Source: CAVZVW01 sp963778845 (GTDB lineage Bacteria > Actinomycetota > Actinomycetes > Actinomycetales > Kineosporiaceae). From it: a DNA stretch of 64,000 bases. The position numbers and the translations under genes were made by a program. Position 1 is the first letter of the stretch. Each line of letters begins with the position of its first letter. The stretch spans positions 1 through 64,000 of the forward strand of contig CAVZVW010000007.1 of assembly GCA_963778845.1 (NCBI GenBank). The letters run 5' to 3'. The notes under the pieces are model-generated. The model did no database searches. It was not told the origin of the DNA and saw only the letters and a program-made list of their open reading frames with translations. Below, in pieces: positions 1-8,703 of the stretch.

Positions 1-11
1 TAGGGATCGGA

Positions 12-1037
12 GTGGATCAGCCGGATCGGCAGCCGGCGACGAGAGTCGGAGGGTGCCCGGTCGCGTCCAGTGCCTGGGGCTACGGTGCGCCGGTGGAACG
101 GATGACTCGTGCGCAGTTCGTCGGGGCGATCGCCGGGCTGGATGAGGATCGGCTGCGTCAGATGCTGTGGACCCTGTACTGGCGAGGTCCGGCGGCCGTC
201 CGGTCGCGGATCGAGGTCGAGCTGTCGCCGACGGGCTCCGCGTCGACGCGACCGGGGCCGACGGAGACGGTCGACCCGGGCGAGGTGCTGGAGCGGGTGA
301 CGGAGTTCGTGGGCCTCGTCCGTGCGGGGGCATACCTCGGCCGTGACCGCAGGGTCAGCCCTAAGCAGCGGACCCGATGGCGGTTCGTCTTCAGGGAGCT
401 CGTCGAGTCTGCTCGTCAGGCGTTGCGCGCCGACCAGGACGAGGGCGACGCCGTCGCCGTCGCTGCAGGGTCGCGGTCGGGTCGCGGTGCGTCGGCGATG
501 GGGCTGCTGATCGACCTGGGGTGCGACATGCGGGGCTACGACTACGTCCGGTCCGAGGACCCAGTCGCGGCGGCCGGGTTCGTCGTCTCGGACGAGGTGG
601 CGGTGCTGTGGGGCCGCCTGCTCGAACGGGACGGCGTGGAACGGTTCGCTCGGATCGCGATGGTGCAGCTGCTCCGCTGGGAGTCGCGCTTCGGGTGGAC
701 GCGCCGCGGGGAGGGTCCCGTGGCGCGTCGCGAGACCACCCTGGCGCAGGTGCTGGCAGACCTGCTCGTCGTGCCGGACGCCTGGGAGCTAGTCGCAGAG
801 CAGTACCTCGCGGCGCTGAACTCTGTCGCCGCTGGTGCTCGTCGGGAGCGTGCCGGCGTGATGGCGCCGTGGCACGAGGTCCTGCTGGATCGTCTGGCCG
901 GTGGTTCGGCGGAGCCGCTTCTGGACCGGATCGCCACGCACCCGGCGGTGGCCGGACCGGAGCGGGACTCCTTCGCGGCCGAGCTCGCGCGCCGTCGGGG
1001 CGACGACGCGACGGCGTCCGAGAGGCCGCTCGGGTGA
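12..1037 (+). CDS. Uncharacterised protein coupled to SWIM/SNF2 helicase
   Basis: The product is a 341-residue soluble, Arg/Glu/Ala-rich, mostly helical protein with no signal peptide, membrane segment or catalytic motif that I recognise. The frame is open to the left edge of the window, so the GTG at 12 may not be the true start; an ATG at 102 (reading MTRAQFVGAI) is another candidate. Its TGA overlaps the GTG of the next gene in a GTGA arrangement, which implies translational coupling to the SWIM-SNF2 helicase and suggests a partner or accessory role. That role is inferred from position only. Confidence 0.7.
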   Translation: MDQPDRQPATRVGGCPVASSAWGYGAPVERMTRAQFVGAIAGLDEDRLRQMLWTLYWRGPAAVRSRIEVELSPTGSASTRPGPTETVDPGEVLERVTEFVGLVRAGAYLGRDRRVSPKQRTRWRFVFRELVESARQALRADQDEGDAVAVAAGSRSGRGASAMGLLIDLGCDMRGYDYVRSEDPVAAAGFVVSDEVAVLWGRLLERDGVERFARIAMVQLLRWESRFGWTRRGEGPVARRETTLAQVLADLLVVPDAWELVAEQYLAALNSVAAGARRERAGVMAPWHEVLLDRLAGGSAEPLLDRIATHPAVAGPERDSFAAELARRRGDDATASERPLG

Positions 1038-4000
1038 ACGCCGCGTCCGGGGTGGGACGCGGCCGAGTGATGTCGCCGGGGTGTGGTGGACTGGGCGACG
1101 TGTCCGAGCACCTCCCCGAGCTGGCCGTATCGCTGCGTCGGCTCACGGAGGCAAGGCTCAGAGAGCTGGTCGGGGCCGGCAGCTTCCAGCGCGGCCTCGC
1201 CTACTCCCGTGAGCACCGGGTGAGCGACTTGCGGGTCCTCGGTCCGGGCGGGATGAGTGCCACCGTGCGCGGCTCGGACCGCAGCTACCGCACGTCTGTC
1301 GAGTTCGACAATGTCGGCGTGTTCGTCGGCGGCGGCTGCACGTGCCCGATCGGCGGGGACTGCAAGCATGTCGTGGCCGTCGCACTCACCGCCCAGCAGA
1401 CCCTCGGTCTGGCCGGGGCCGCTGTCCGCAACGGCCTCGCCGCTCGGCCCGTGACGCAGCATCCACTCGCTGTCCTGAAACCCGTTCCCCCTGAGTGGGA
1501 ACGGCTGCTTGGCGGCCTGGCCTCCTCGCCACCTGCGAGCGTCCGGCACACCCCCGTCGGACTGCTGCTCGAGGTCCGCGCTCCCCGCACCGACCGCTAC
1601 GCCGCCGACCCCGCCAACCCGACCTCCCGCGTCATGCTGCGGCCGATGCTGCCCGGCAAGACGGGCTGGATCAAGACGGGCATCTCGTGGAGTCAGCTGT
1701 CCTACCTCGGTTACGGTGCGGCCCACCCCGACCCCCGCCACGTGCAGGCGTTGCAGACCCTGTTGTCGCTGGCCGGCGCTCAGCAGCGCTACTACGGCAC
1801 CGCCGATGCGCTCGGCCTCGACCAGCTCGGCGACGGCTGGGCTGCCGCGCTTCGGCACTGCCGCACGGCCGGCGTCACCTTGCTCGCGGCCCCGCGTGGC
1901 GGCGGCGAGGTGCGGATCGCCCAGGAGCCGGCGCGCGTGAGCATCGACCTGATCCGGACGCCGGAGCGCGCCGTCCGCGTCGCCCCGTCGGTGTCGCTGC
2001 CGGAGGAGCTCAACGACCCGGAGACCCGCACCTGGGTCGGCATCGGCTCGCCGCCGTCAGGCCTGTGGACCAGGCGGGGCGCAGACCTGTGGCTGGCCGC
2101 CTTCGAGCAGCCGCTGGACGCGGACACCGCACGGCTGCTGCGGCACGGCCCGGTCGACGTCCCGCCGGTGGACGTCGCGCGCTTCCTCGGTGCCGTCGTC
2201 CCGGTCCTGGCCCGTCGCTTCACCGTGACCTCCCCCGATGCCAGCGTGGAGATCGCTGCCGTCGCCCCGCCTGGGCTCCACGTGACCATCACCCACCTGA
2301 GCGGCGTCGAGCTGCGGCTGCAGTGGACGGTGCACTACGCGGTCGGAGCCGAGACGGTCGACATCGCGGTCGGCTCACGGGATCACGCGACCCTGCGCGA
2401 CGAGGACGCCGAAGATGCCCTGCTCGCCGCAGTCGTGGGCATTCTGCCCCCGATGCTGGTCCGGCCCGCGGGGCCCGACCGCCCGCCCGGCCCTTACCCG
2501 ACGTCGACCCTGGCCGGCTTCGACGTGATCGACTTCCTCGACCGAGTCGTCCCCCAGCTCGAGCACACGCCCGGCGTCACGGTCGCCGTCACGGGCGACG
2601 TCGTCACGTACGCCGAGGCTGAGCACCCACCGATGGTGCGCCTGTCGCTGACCGACTCCGACAACGACTGGTTCGACCTGACCGTGTCGGTCACCGTGGG
2701 CGCCGAGGACGTGCCGATCGCCGACCTCGTCACCGCCCTCACCCTCCGCCAGGAGCAGCTGATCCTGCCCAGCGGCACCTGGTTCCGGCTCGACCGTCCC
2801 GAGCTCATCGAGCTGCGCCGGCTGCTCGACGAGGCCCGGGCTCTGCAGGACACCCCACGCGGGCCGCTTCGGCTGTCCCGCTACCAGGCTGACCTGTGGG
2901 CCGAGCTCGAGGCGCTCGGGGTGGTCGAGGAGCAAGGCGAGCGTTGGCAGGCGGCGGTCAAGGCCCTGTCGGCCACCGTGCGCGAACCGGTCGCGGCGCC
3001 GTCCGGGCTGCTCGCCACGCTGCGCCCCTACCAGCACGAGGGTTTCGAGTGGCTCACCTTCCTGCGCCGCGAGGGTCTGGGCGGTCTCCTCGCCGACGAC
3101 ATGGGGCTCGGCAAGACCCTGCAGACTCTGGCCATGATCCTCCAGGAGCGCGCGGACGCCGCCGGCCAGCACGCCGTGCCGCAGACGGACCCGGACGACG
3201 ACGCGCCCCGCCCCGCTGCCGGTGGCCCGCGGGCGCCCTGGCTCGTCGTCGCACCCGCCTCGGTGCTCGGCGTGTGGGAGAGCGAGGCTCGGCGGTTCGC
3301 CCCGGAGCTGAAGGTCGCCGTGGCCTCCACGACCGGCAAGCGGAAGTCAGGCGTGGCCGACGTCGCCGCTGGTGCCGATCTCGTGGTCACCTCGTACGCG
3401 GTCTTCCGGTTCGACGCCGACGCCTTCCGGGAGCTGGCCTGGGCCGGGCTGATCCTCGACGAGGCGCAGGCGGTGAAGAACCACCAGTCGGCCACCTACC
3501 AGTGCGCTCGGCGGCTCGCGGCGCCTGTGAAGTACGCCATCACCGGAACCCCCATGGAGAACAACCTCATGGAGCTGTGGGCGCTGCTCTCGATCGTCGC
3601 GCCCGGGCTCTTCCCGCGCCCTGACGCGTTCACCGAGCACTTCCGCCGTCCGATCGAGAACGGTTCGCACCCCGAGCGTCTGGACACCCTGCGACGGCGG
3701 ATCCGACCGGTCATGCTGCGCCGCACCAAGGCGGCGGTGGCCGCCGACCTGCCCCCGAAGCAGGAGCAGCTGGTGCATGTGGAGCTGCCGCCCAGGCACC
3801 GGCGGCTCTACGACCGCGGTCTGGCCCGGGAGCGCCAGCGGGTGCTCGGCCTGCTCGAGGACCCCTCGCCCAACCGCATCGCGATCTTTCGCGCGCTGAC
3901 CGTGCTGCGCCGGCTGAGCCTGCACCCGGGCCTCGTGGACGCCGAGCACCGGGACCTTCCCTGCGCCAAGCTGGACACCCTGCTCGAGCTGATGGTTCCC

Positions 4001-4462
4001 GTCCTGGCCGAAGGACATCAGGTGCTCGTGTTCAGCCAGTTCACGTCCTTCCTCGGCCTGCTCCGCACCCGCCTGGACGCCGAGGGCATCGGCTACAGCT
4101 ATCTCGACGGGCGCACCCGGAGACGCGACGAGGTGGTCGAGGAGTTCCGGCGCGGTGACACCTCGGTGTTCCTCATCTCGCTCAAGGCGGGCGGCGTCGG
4201 ACTGACCCTGACCGAGGCCGACTACGTCTTTCTGCTCGATCCGTGGTGGAACCCGGCGGTGGAAGCCCAGGCAGTCGACCGCACCCATCGGATCGGCCAG
4301 GACAAGCACGTCATGGTGTACCGGCTGGTCTCCGCAGCCACCATCGAGGACAAGGTGGTCGCCCTGCAGGAACGCAAGCGTCAGCTGTTCGCCACCGTGG
4401 TCGACGACGGCGCGCTCGCCTCCGGCGCCCTCACCCCCGACGACATCCGGGCTCTGCTCTGA
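1034..4462 (+). CDS. SWIM zinc-finger SNF2-family helicase/ATPase
   Basis: This is a double-stranded DNA translocase of the SNF2 (SF2) superfamily, about 1142 aa. An N-terminal SWIM zinc finger (CTCPIGGDCKH, near residue 102) probably mediates DNA or protein binding. The SNF2_N ATPase contains motif I DDMGLGKT (near 688) and motif II DEAQ (near 808). The helicase C-terminal lobe runs from LVFSQFTSF (near 997) to motif VI DRTHRIGQ (near 1082). GTG 1034 is chosen because it overlaps the upstream stop (GTGA); ATG 1070 and GTG 1100 are alternatives. The frame is open further upstream to 377, but that stretch is antiphase to the upstream gene and is not coding. Actinobacterial homologues are thought to act in repair or chromatin remodelling; the exact role is unknown. 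Confidence 0.93.
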   Translation: MNAASGVGRGRVMSPGCGGLGDVSEHLPELAVSLRRLTEARLRELVGAGSFQRGLAYSREHRVSDLRVLGPGGMSATVRGSDRSYRTSVEFDNVGVFVGGGCTCPIGGDCKHVVAVALTAQQTLGLAGAAVRNGLAARPVTQHPLAVLKPVPPEWERLLGGLASSPPASVRHTPVGLLLEVRAPRTDRYAADPANPTSRVMLRPMLPGKTGWIKTGISWSQLSYLGYGAAHPDPRHVQALQTLLSLAGAQQRYYGTADALGLDQLGDGWAAALRHCRTAGVTLLAAPRGGGEVRIAQEPARVSIDLIRTPERAVRVAPSVSLPEELNDPETRTWVGIGSPPSGLWTRRGADLWLAAFEQPLDADTARLLRHGPVDVPPVDVARFLGAVVPVLARRFTVTSPDASVEIAAVAPPGLHVTITHLSGVELRLQWTVHYAVGAETVDIAVGSRDHATLRDEDAEDALLAAVVGILPPMLVRPAGPDRPPGPYPTSTLAGFDVIDFLDRVVPQLEHTPGVTVAVTGDVVTYAEAEHPPMVRLSLTDSDNDWFDLTVSVTVGAEDVPIADLVTALTLRQEQLILPSGTWFRLDRPELIELRRLLDEARALQDTPRGPLRLSRYQADLWAELEALGVVEEQGERWQAAVKALSATVREPVAAPSGLLATLRPYQHEGFEWLTFLRREGLGGLLADDMGLGKTLQTLAMILQERADAAGQHAVPQTDPDDDAPRPAAGGPRAPWLVVAPASVLGVWESEARRFAPELKVAVASTTGKRKSGVADVAAGADLVVTSYAVFRFDADAFRELAWAGLILDEAQAVKNHQSATYQCARRLAAPVKYAITGTPMENNLMELWALLSIVAPGLFPRPDAFTEHFRRPIENGSHPERLDTLRRRIRPVMLRRTKAAVAADLPPKQEQLVHVELPPRHRRLYDRGLARERQRVLGLLEDPSPNRIAIFRALTVLRRLSLHPGLVDAEHRDLPCAKLDTLLELMVPVLAEGHQVLVFSQFTSFLGLLRTRLDAEGIGYSYLDGRTRRRDEVVEEFRRGDTSVFLISLKAGGVGLTLTEADYVFLLDPWWNPAVEAQAVDRTHRIGQDKHVMVYRLVSAATIEDKVVALQERKRQLFATVVDDGALASGALTPDDIRALL

Positions 4463-4610
4463 CCGCCTGGTCTCGCTCACGCTGAACCGCACCGACTTCG
4501 CCTTCTACGACAACCGCGGCAAGTTGGGCGTGGAGCCGGGCCGCATCGACGTCTACGCAGGCGACAGTTCGGCCGCCGATCTGAGGAAGTCGTTTGCAGT
4601 GACAGGCTGA
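4461..4610 (+). pseudogene. C-terminal scrap of a GH3 beta-glucosidase
   Basis: Directly after the helicase stop, the frame beginning at 4461 encodes 49 residues ending in TGA 4608-4610. It contains RTDFAFYDNRGKLGVEPG followed by DVYAGDSSAADL and a terminal SFAVTG. This is the typical end of the fibronectin-III-like domain that closes GH3 beta-glucosidases. There is no start codon and no upstream GH3 sequence, because the helicase occupies that position. It is therefore a remnant left by a deletion or rearrangement. The intact-length GH3 gene at 41977 ends differently, so this scrap came from another GH3 gene. Confidence 0.72.
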
Positions 4611-4657
4611 TCAGTCGAACCGCCGATCTGTGACGACGAGACGGCCAACGCCGCGGC

Positions 4658-4686
4658 CCCGCCACGCTTGTGAGCTGCGTGGCGGG
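4658..4686. terminator. Hairpin, perfect 10-bp stem
   Basis: CCCGCCACGC (4658-4667) and GCGTGGCGGG (4677-4686) form a perfect stem around a 9-nt loop. There is no U-tract, as is common in high-GC actinobacteria. It lies between the GH3 remnant on the plus strand and a minus-strand remnant, where a bidirectional terminator would be expected. Confidence 0.55.
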
Positions 4687-4737
4687 TGGTGGACGTCGCT
4701 CGGCTGGCTCGTGAAAGGCTCACGTCGCTTCGACGGA

Positions 4738-4980
4738 TCAGATGCGGGCCACGAAGGCACGGGCTTCGAGCATGTACTGACGGCATTCCGCGTTGGTGGC
4801 CGGCGTGAGGGTGCCCCATTCCTTCAACAGGCGGCCGTGGCCGGGGTCGAGGCGGTCCCCCGACCGGCAACGAGAAGTTCGGCCACTCGGGCGGCACGGC
4901 CACCCGGTCCCCTGGGTGATGACAAGCGGTGGACATAGCAGGCATCCGGGGTCGAGCATGGGTCCTCGCGGCGTTCTCCG
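4738..4980 (-). pseudogene. Unidentified minus-strand gene remnant
   Basis: On the minus strand, two adjoining frames give protein-like sequence: PPEWPNFSLPVG in one, then DRLDPGHGRLLKEWG followed by a helix-like tail (ECRQYMLEARAFVARI) to a TGA at 4738-4740. The junction implies a frameshift, and no start codon or upstream domain is visible. I do not recognise the family. The remainder of 4611-5007 contains no convincing gene on either strand. Confidence 0.3.
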
Positions 4981-5007
4981 GCGCTGCCGGACGGGAAGGC
5001 AGAGACC

Positions 5008-5325
5008 GTGCCCAAGTACCTGATCTTGTACAGGTCCACGATGTCCGTCGGCGAGCAGATGGCCTCCGCGACGCCGGAGGCCATGAAGGCGAGCATGGAC
5101 GCCTGGATGGTATGGGGGGCCAGAGCCGGCGATGCGCTGGTCGACTTCGGCTCGCCCACCCAGCCCGCCAGCGACGGTGACCCCGGCCCAGCCGGTTGGG
5201 TCGGCGGCTACTCGTTCCTGCAGGTCGACGATCGTGAGTCCCTCGACACCATCCTCGAGGGCCACCCGCACAGCGCGATGGGCACGATCGAGGTCCTCGA
5301 GGTCCTCCCTCGACCCGGCATGTAG
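5008..5325 (+). CDS. YciI-like/DGPF-domain small protein
   Basis: A 105-residue protein with the ferredoxin-like fold of the YCII/DGPF family. It starts KYLILYRSTMS, has a central amphipathic helix, a Pro/Gly-rich loop and a beta strand GGYSFLQV followed by a helix containing the HPHSAMGTIEVLEVLP tail. Family members are small dimeric proteins of mostly unknown function, often near sigma factors or dehalogenases. GTG 5008 is supported by a GGAAGG Shine-Dalgarno about 9 nt upstream. It is followed after 10 nt by a TfoX-N gene in the same direction, so the two are probably co-transcribed. Confidence 0.85.
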   Translation: MPKYLILYRSTMSVGEQMASATPEAMKASMDAWMVWGARAGDALVDFGSPTQPASDGDPGPAGWVGGYSFLQVDDRESLDTILEGHPHSAMGTIEVLEVLPRPGM

Positions 5326-5335
5326 GGGCGCGCCC

Positions 5336-5695
5336 ATGGAGATCCCCAAGCCGACCGACGACGACAAGGCGGTCTTTCACGCCCTGGTGCCAGACCGCCC
5401 CGGCGTGGTCGTCAAGCCGATGTTCGGCAACCTCGGCGCTTACGTGAACGGGAACATGTTCATGGGCCTGTTCGGCCCGTCGATCGGGCTGAAGCTTCTG
5501 GAGGACGACCGGGCCGCGCTGCTCGCGGTGGAGGGGGCCGGACCGTTCGGCCCACCTGAACGACCGATGGGCGGCTACGTCGCGCTGCCGGAGGGCTGGC
5601 GCGAGCCCACGAGGCAGGCCCAGGACTGGGTGGCGCGGTCGTTCGAGTACGTCTCCGGGCTACCGCCGAAGGCCCCGAAGCCGAAGAAGCGCTGA
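5336..5695 (+). CDS. TfoX N-terminal domain protein
   Basis: A 119-residue protein consisting only of a TfoX-N domain: KPMFGNLGAYVNGNMFMGLF in the first half, then KLLEDDRAALL, the conserved FGPPERPMGGYVALP and a C-terminal helix containing WVARSFEYV. Stand-alone TfoX-N proteins are widespread in actinobacteria and have no established biochemical role; only the proteobacterial full-length homologue is linked to competence regulation. ATG 5336 is the first in-frame ATG after the preceding stop. The end is Lys/Pro-rich (PKAPKPKKR), possibly contacting nucleic acid. Confidence 0.85.
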   Translation: MEIPKPTDDDKAVFHALVPDRPGVVVKPMFGNLGAYVNGNMFMGLFGPSIGLKLLEDDRAALLAVEGAGPFGPPERPMGGYVALPEGWREPTRQAQDWVARSFEYVSGLPPKAPKPKKR

Positions 5696-6154
5696 CTTCC
5701 CGATGACCAGGTGCGGCTCGTCCGGGATCCGCCGACGCCGGGGTTGGCCCAGGTGCAGACGGTGGCTGGACGATGCTCATATGCGATGCCAAGGCAGCGG
5801 CCTGCCCGGTTCGCGCGCGCGACCAAGCGTTTCGCCTCCTCGAAGTCGACCCACCGGCTCGTCCTGACCTGGGGGCACGCCAGGTCCACGACCTTGCCGC
5901 CAGCCTCGACCACGCTTGAGATCGCGGCGCTGTCACACGAGTGTCCGCTTGGCGGACTTGGACAGGGGTAGATAGGGCACCTTCATCGTCTCTTAGGGCC
6001 GGCATGCTGCCGACATTCGTGAATGGCAGCGTTTCGGCGCCGGTTGTACCGTAAGGGGGCGCCTGGGGGATCTCCGCAAGCCGTTCGGGGCTTTCTGCGG
6101 GAGGCTGGCGCGGACGATACAGACGGTGCCGGTGCCGCTCGAGGGTGGGTGGGG
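5696..6154. other. Gap without a convincing gene
   Basis: No intact gene is evident. On the minus strand (about 5712-5960) one frame gives a fairly protein-like stretch containing VVDLACPQVRTSRWVDFEEA and a helix EEAKRLVARANRAG. It lacks a start, runs into the antisense of the TfoX gene and matches no family I recognise, so it may be another remnant. Codons from 6023 onward are in frame with the next gene but look non-coding. Confidence 0.3.
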
Positions 6155-6721
6155 ATGGCTGGGTGGGGGGGCAAGCGTGGCCGATCCAACTGGGCGGCTC
6201 GCGTCCGGAACGAGGCGGCCCGGATCCGGGCCGACCTTCCTGAGCTCGCCGATCCCGAGGCAGTCGCGCCCGGTGCTGCCCAGCCGCGGCGGCCGCCTGA
6301 CCCGCCGGTGGGGGAGCGGCTGGACGTTCGCAGCCGGGTCGCGGGCATCGAGGACAACCTCGACCAGGCGGAGGCCGTGCTGGCGGAGCATTTCCGTAAG
6401 GTGTGGCCTCGTCAGCTGGTCAGCGCGAGCGGGACCTACCAGCTGGCGTTGAGTCACCTCTATCGAGCCAGCGAAGACCTGATCCTCATCCAGAGCGACG
6501 CGTCGCTGGCGGCCCGCCTGCCCGGCCTGCGGTCCGCGGTGCGCTCCTACCTGGGCCCGGAGGACCCGCGACGGGACAGCTACCTGCTGCGGATCGAGGC
6601 GGTGCTGTCCGCCGTCGGCGCGCAGCGGCTGGCGGCGGGCGCCGGCACAGCACAAGCCAGGCCGGGCGCCGCAGCCAAGGCAGCCCCGGCCGCGCCGGCA
6701 CCCGAGCCCAGGGCAGAGTGA
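6155..6721 (+). CDS. Uncharacterised helical protein, first gene of a two-gene cassette
   Basis: About 188 residues, soluble and strongly helical. A basic N-terminus is followed by a Pro-rich linker, a helical core (GIEDNLDQAEAVLAEHF, then YQLALSHLYRASEDLILI) and an Ala/Pro-rich tail. I do not recognise the family. The frame is open to an ATG at 6023, but the first 44 codons have low-complexity, non-conserved-looking composition; ATG 6155 has a purine-rich GAGGGTGGGTGGGG leader and is preferred. The membrane protein gene follows after 5 nt, so the two almost certainly form an operon. Confidence 0.6.
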   Translation: MAGWGGKRGRSNWAARVRNEAARIRADLPELADPEAVAPGAAQPRRPPDPPVGERLDVRSRVAGIEDNLDQAEAVLAEHFRKVWPRQLVSASGTYQLALSHLYRASEDLILIQSDASLAARLPGLRSAVRSYLGPEDPRRDSYLLRIEAVLSAVGAQRLAAGAGTAQARPGAAAKAAPAAPAPEPRAE

Positions 6722-6726
6722 GGCGC

Positions 6727-7419
6727 ATGCAGCTGACCACCGAGGATCGCCACCTGTTCCGTGCCGCGGCTCGCGCGGTCAACGACGCGCAGCTATCGAT
6801 CGCCTCGAGCTCGCACAACTACCGCAACGCCTTGACGGTGGCCATCTTCGTCCTGACTGGGGCGGCACTGCTGCTCCCGGGCCTGGCGGCCAAGGGCGAC
6901 GCGAGCCTGGTCGTCCTGCGCCAGGTCACCGCGCACCCGAACGTGGCCACTGCCGTGCCCACCGGCGCGGCCACCGGCGCCGCCCCGGTCACCGTGCCAA
7001 GCCCACCCACCCCGGCGACCCTCGCACCAGGTACCGGCGCGACGATCGCCGTCACGACCACCGCAGGCACGCCGAGCTCCCGCGAGGTCGCGACCATCGA
7101 GCTGTGGGGGGTGCTGGGTGCCCTCGTCGGAGCAGTGGCGGGGCTGCGTAACCTCCGCGGGTCCACCCAGCCGTTGGGGCTGCAGCTGGCCCTGATCGCG
7201 TTGAAGATCCCCACCGGGGCGCTGACCGCGGTCGTCGGGGTGGTCCTCCTGCAGGCCGCCCTGACCCCGACCACGCAACCGGTCGAGGACGCCAAGCTCG
7301 CCGCGGTCGCCGTCATCTTCGGGGCCGCACAGGAAGCACTCACCGCCTTCGTCGACCGCAGCGCCGGCACCCTGCTCGACAAGGGCAAGACCCTCGCCGA
7401 GAAAACCACCCAGCCATGA
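6727..7419 (+). CDS. Uncharacterised three-TM membrane protein
   Basis: 230 residues. The N-terminal soluble helix (about 1-35) is followed by TM1 (ALTVAIFVLTGAALLLPGLA). A roughly 85-residue Pro/Thr/Ala/Gly-rich, probably extracytoplasmic linker contains runs such as VTVPSPPTPATLAPGTG. Two further TM segments follow (LWGVLGALVGAVAGL and TGALTAVVGVVLLQAAL). The conserved-looking tail contains GAAQEALTAFVDRSAGTLLDKG. No enzyme motif is visible. ATG 6727 lies 5 nt after the preceding stop. The design of a cytoplasmic helix, anchor and disordered outer loop fits a sensor or effector, but no function can be assigned. Confidence 0.72.
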   Translation: MQLTTEDRHLFRAAARAVNDAQLSIASSSHNYRNALTVAIFVLTGAALLLPGLAAKGDASLVVLRQVTAHPNVATAVPTGAATGAAPVTVPSPPTPATLAPGTGATIAVTTTAGTPSSREVATIELWGVLGALVGAVAGLRNLRGSTQPLGLQLALIALKIPTGALTAVVGVVLLQAALTPTTQPVEDAKLAAVAVIFGAAQEALTAFVDRSAGTLLDKGKTLAEKTTQP

Positions 7420-7621
7420 ACGCGCCACACATGGCACGCCCTTCGCTCAGTCGGGCCGGCTCGACCAACGGCGTCCAGCCGTGCCCAGCGCAGACGGGGA
7501 TCGCGGCCGTCGGCAGCCGTCGCGGCAGCCGCCGCCCGAAACGGCGCTCGCGTCGCTGTGACAGGGCGGCGCAAGGACGTGGGCGTGGAGTTCGCAGCAG
7601 CCCGCGCACTACCGTCACCCC
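7420..7621. other. Spacer with no gene seen
   Basis: Open frames exist here, including one starting ATGA at the preceding stop, but they show Ser/Arg/Thr-rich shadow composition. No RNA gene or clear promoter was found. Confidence 0.4.
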
Positions 7622-8041
7622 AGTGAGCCCGAACCGTCGCGCCGACCCGGCCACGCCGCCGGCCGCCGGCTCAAGGCCCTGCAGTTCCTGTCTGCCGTCG
7701 ACGAGATCATGGAGCTGGCCGACGACGCCGCAGTCATCGGCGACGCGTAGGTCACCCTGTGCGTGCACGACGGTATCGCCGCCGCCGACACCGTCACCGC
7801 GACCCGCCTTGAGCTCCACCACACCGGCGACAACCACAACGAGGCCGTGGAGCTGCTCCGTCGGGTCGAACCCGACGGCGGCGAGCTCGCCGGCCACCTC
7901 GCGGCACTACTCGGCCTGAAGACCAAGGCCGGCTGCACCCACAGACGCACCAGCGGTCAGGAACGCGTCCAAGCCGGACGCGGCGCTAACGCCCTCGTGG
8001 ACGCCGCCCGCGGCCTTCGCCTCACGTCGGCGCCCGACTGA
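7622..8041 (+). pseudogene. HEPN-like protein interrupted by an in-frame UAG
   Basis: One frame reads through AAGRRLKALQFLSAVDEIMEL, then a TAG at 7748-7750 in the context GDA-stop-VTLCVHDGIAAAD, then NHNEAVELLRRVEPDGGELAGHL and KTKAGCTHRRTSGQERVQAGRGANALVDAAR. The pattern of paired helices, an HDGIAAAD-type motif and LKTKAxYxxR resembles the actinobacterial HEPN-like family of small toxin-antitoxin-type proteins. A C in place of the final G of the stop would give Tyr, as expected in the family. No clear start codon lies upstream, so the 5' end is degraded or missing too. Confidence 0.6.
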
Positions 8042-8188
8042 CGGGCCGTTGTGCGCTGCGGCAGCGCCTGACTGGGGACCATGGACCGCTCGGGGGTTTG
8101 GGTGTGACCAGTGATCGGCCATGATCCCTGGTGGTGGTGACACGGGACACGCGGTGGCCGTCAGGCCCACCGTGACTGGCGGTTCGGC

Positions 8189-8644
8189 TTGCCCCTGATC
8201 CTGGCGCTCGGCGTCGCCGCGTTGGTGGCCGCGCCGTTCATGGCCCGCGACCCCGAGGTCGGGCCCGTGGCTGCCTGGGCCACGTCGACCGGCGCGGTGC
8301 TCATGCCGCTCGTGCTCGCGGCGGTCTCGATCCCGGAGCGACTGGCGGCGAACCTCGATGAGGCGCGACTGCCCCGAAGCCTGGTGACGGTACTCGGCTT
8401 CGACGCCCGCGACCAGGACCGCGTCGTCGTGACCCCCGGCGTGGTCGACGCCGAGTGTGCCTACGGCGAGGCCGGTCCCGGCGCCTACGACGACGTCTAC
8501 GCGGTCAAGGTCTGGCTCTTGGGCGACCTTGTCGCCGGTGATGTCATCGTCTGTGACGGGAAGCTGCATGACCTCGGCCTGGTGCACCTGGCCACCGAAA
8601 CCGACCAGCAGTGGTCATCGGAGGTCTTCCGAGTTCGCCGCTGA
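8189..8644 (+). CDS. Uncharacterised two-TM membrane protein
   Basis: About 151 residues. Two N-terminal membrane segments (LILALGVAALVAAPFMA and TGAVLMPLVLAAVSI) precede a polar C-terminal domain of about 90 residues containing GAYDDVYAVKVWLLGDLVAGDVIVC in its central part. The first usable start in the frame is TTG 8189. The frame upstream (to a stop at 8138) keeps plausible coding sequence (HRDWRFG) but lacks a start codon, so the true 5' end may be altered. I recognise no family. Confidence 0.55.
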   Translation: MPLILALGVAALVAAPFMARDPEVGPVAAWATSTGAVLMPLVLAAVSIPERLAANLDEARLPRSLVTVLGFDARDQDRVVVTPGVVDAECAYGEAGPGAYDDVYAVKVWLLGDLVAGDVIVCDGKLHDLGLVHLATETDQQWSSEVFRVRR

Positions 8645-8703
8645 CCGGGCCCGCGGGCACACTCACGCCTCGGCACTCTCGGGGCGGCTCCACCGAGACG
8701 CCG

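Noticed and set aside
377..1033. Upstream extension of the helicase frame
   Set aside because: The codons lie antiphase over the upstream gene, are Arg/Gly-rich shadow sequence, and the GTG at 1034 overlaps the upstream stop as a coupled start.
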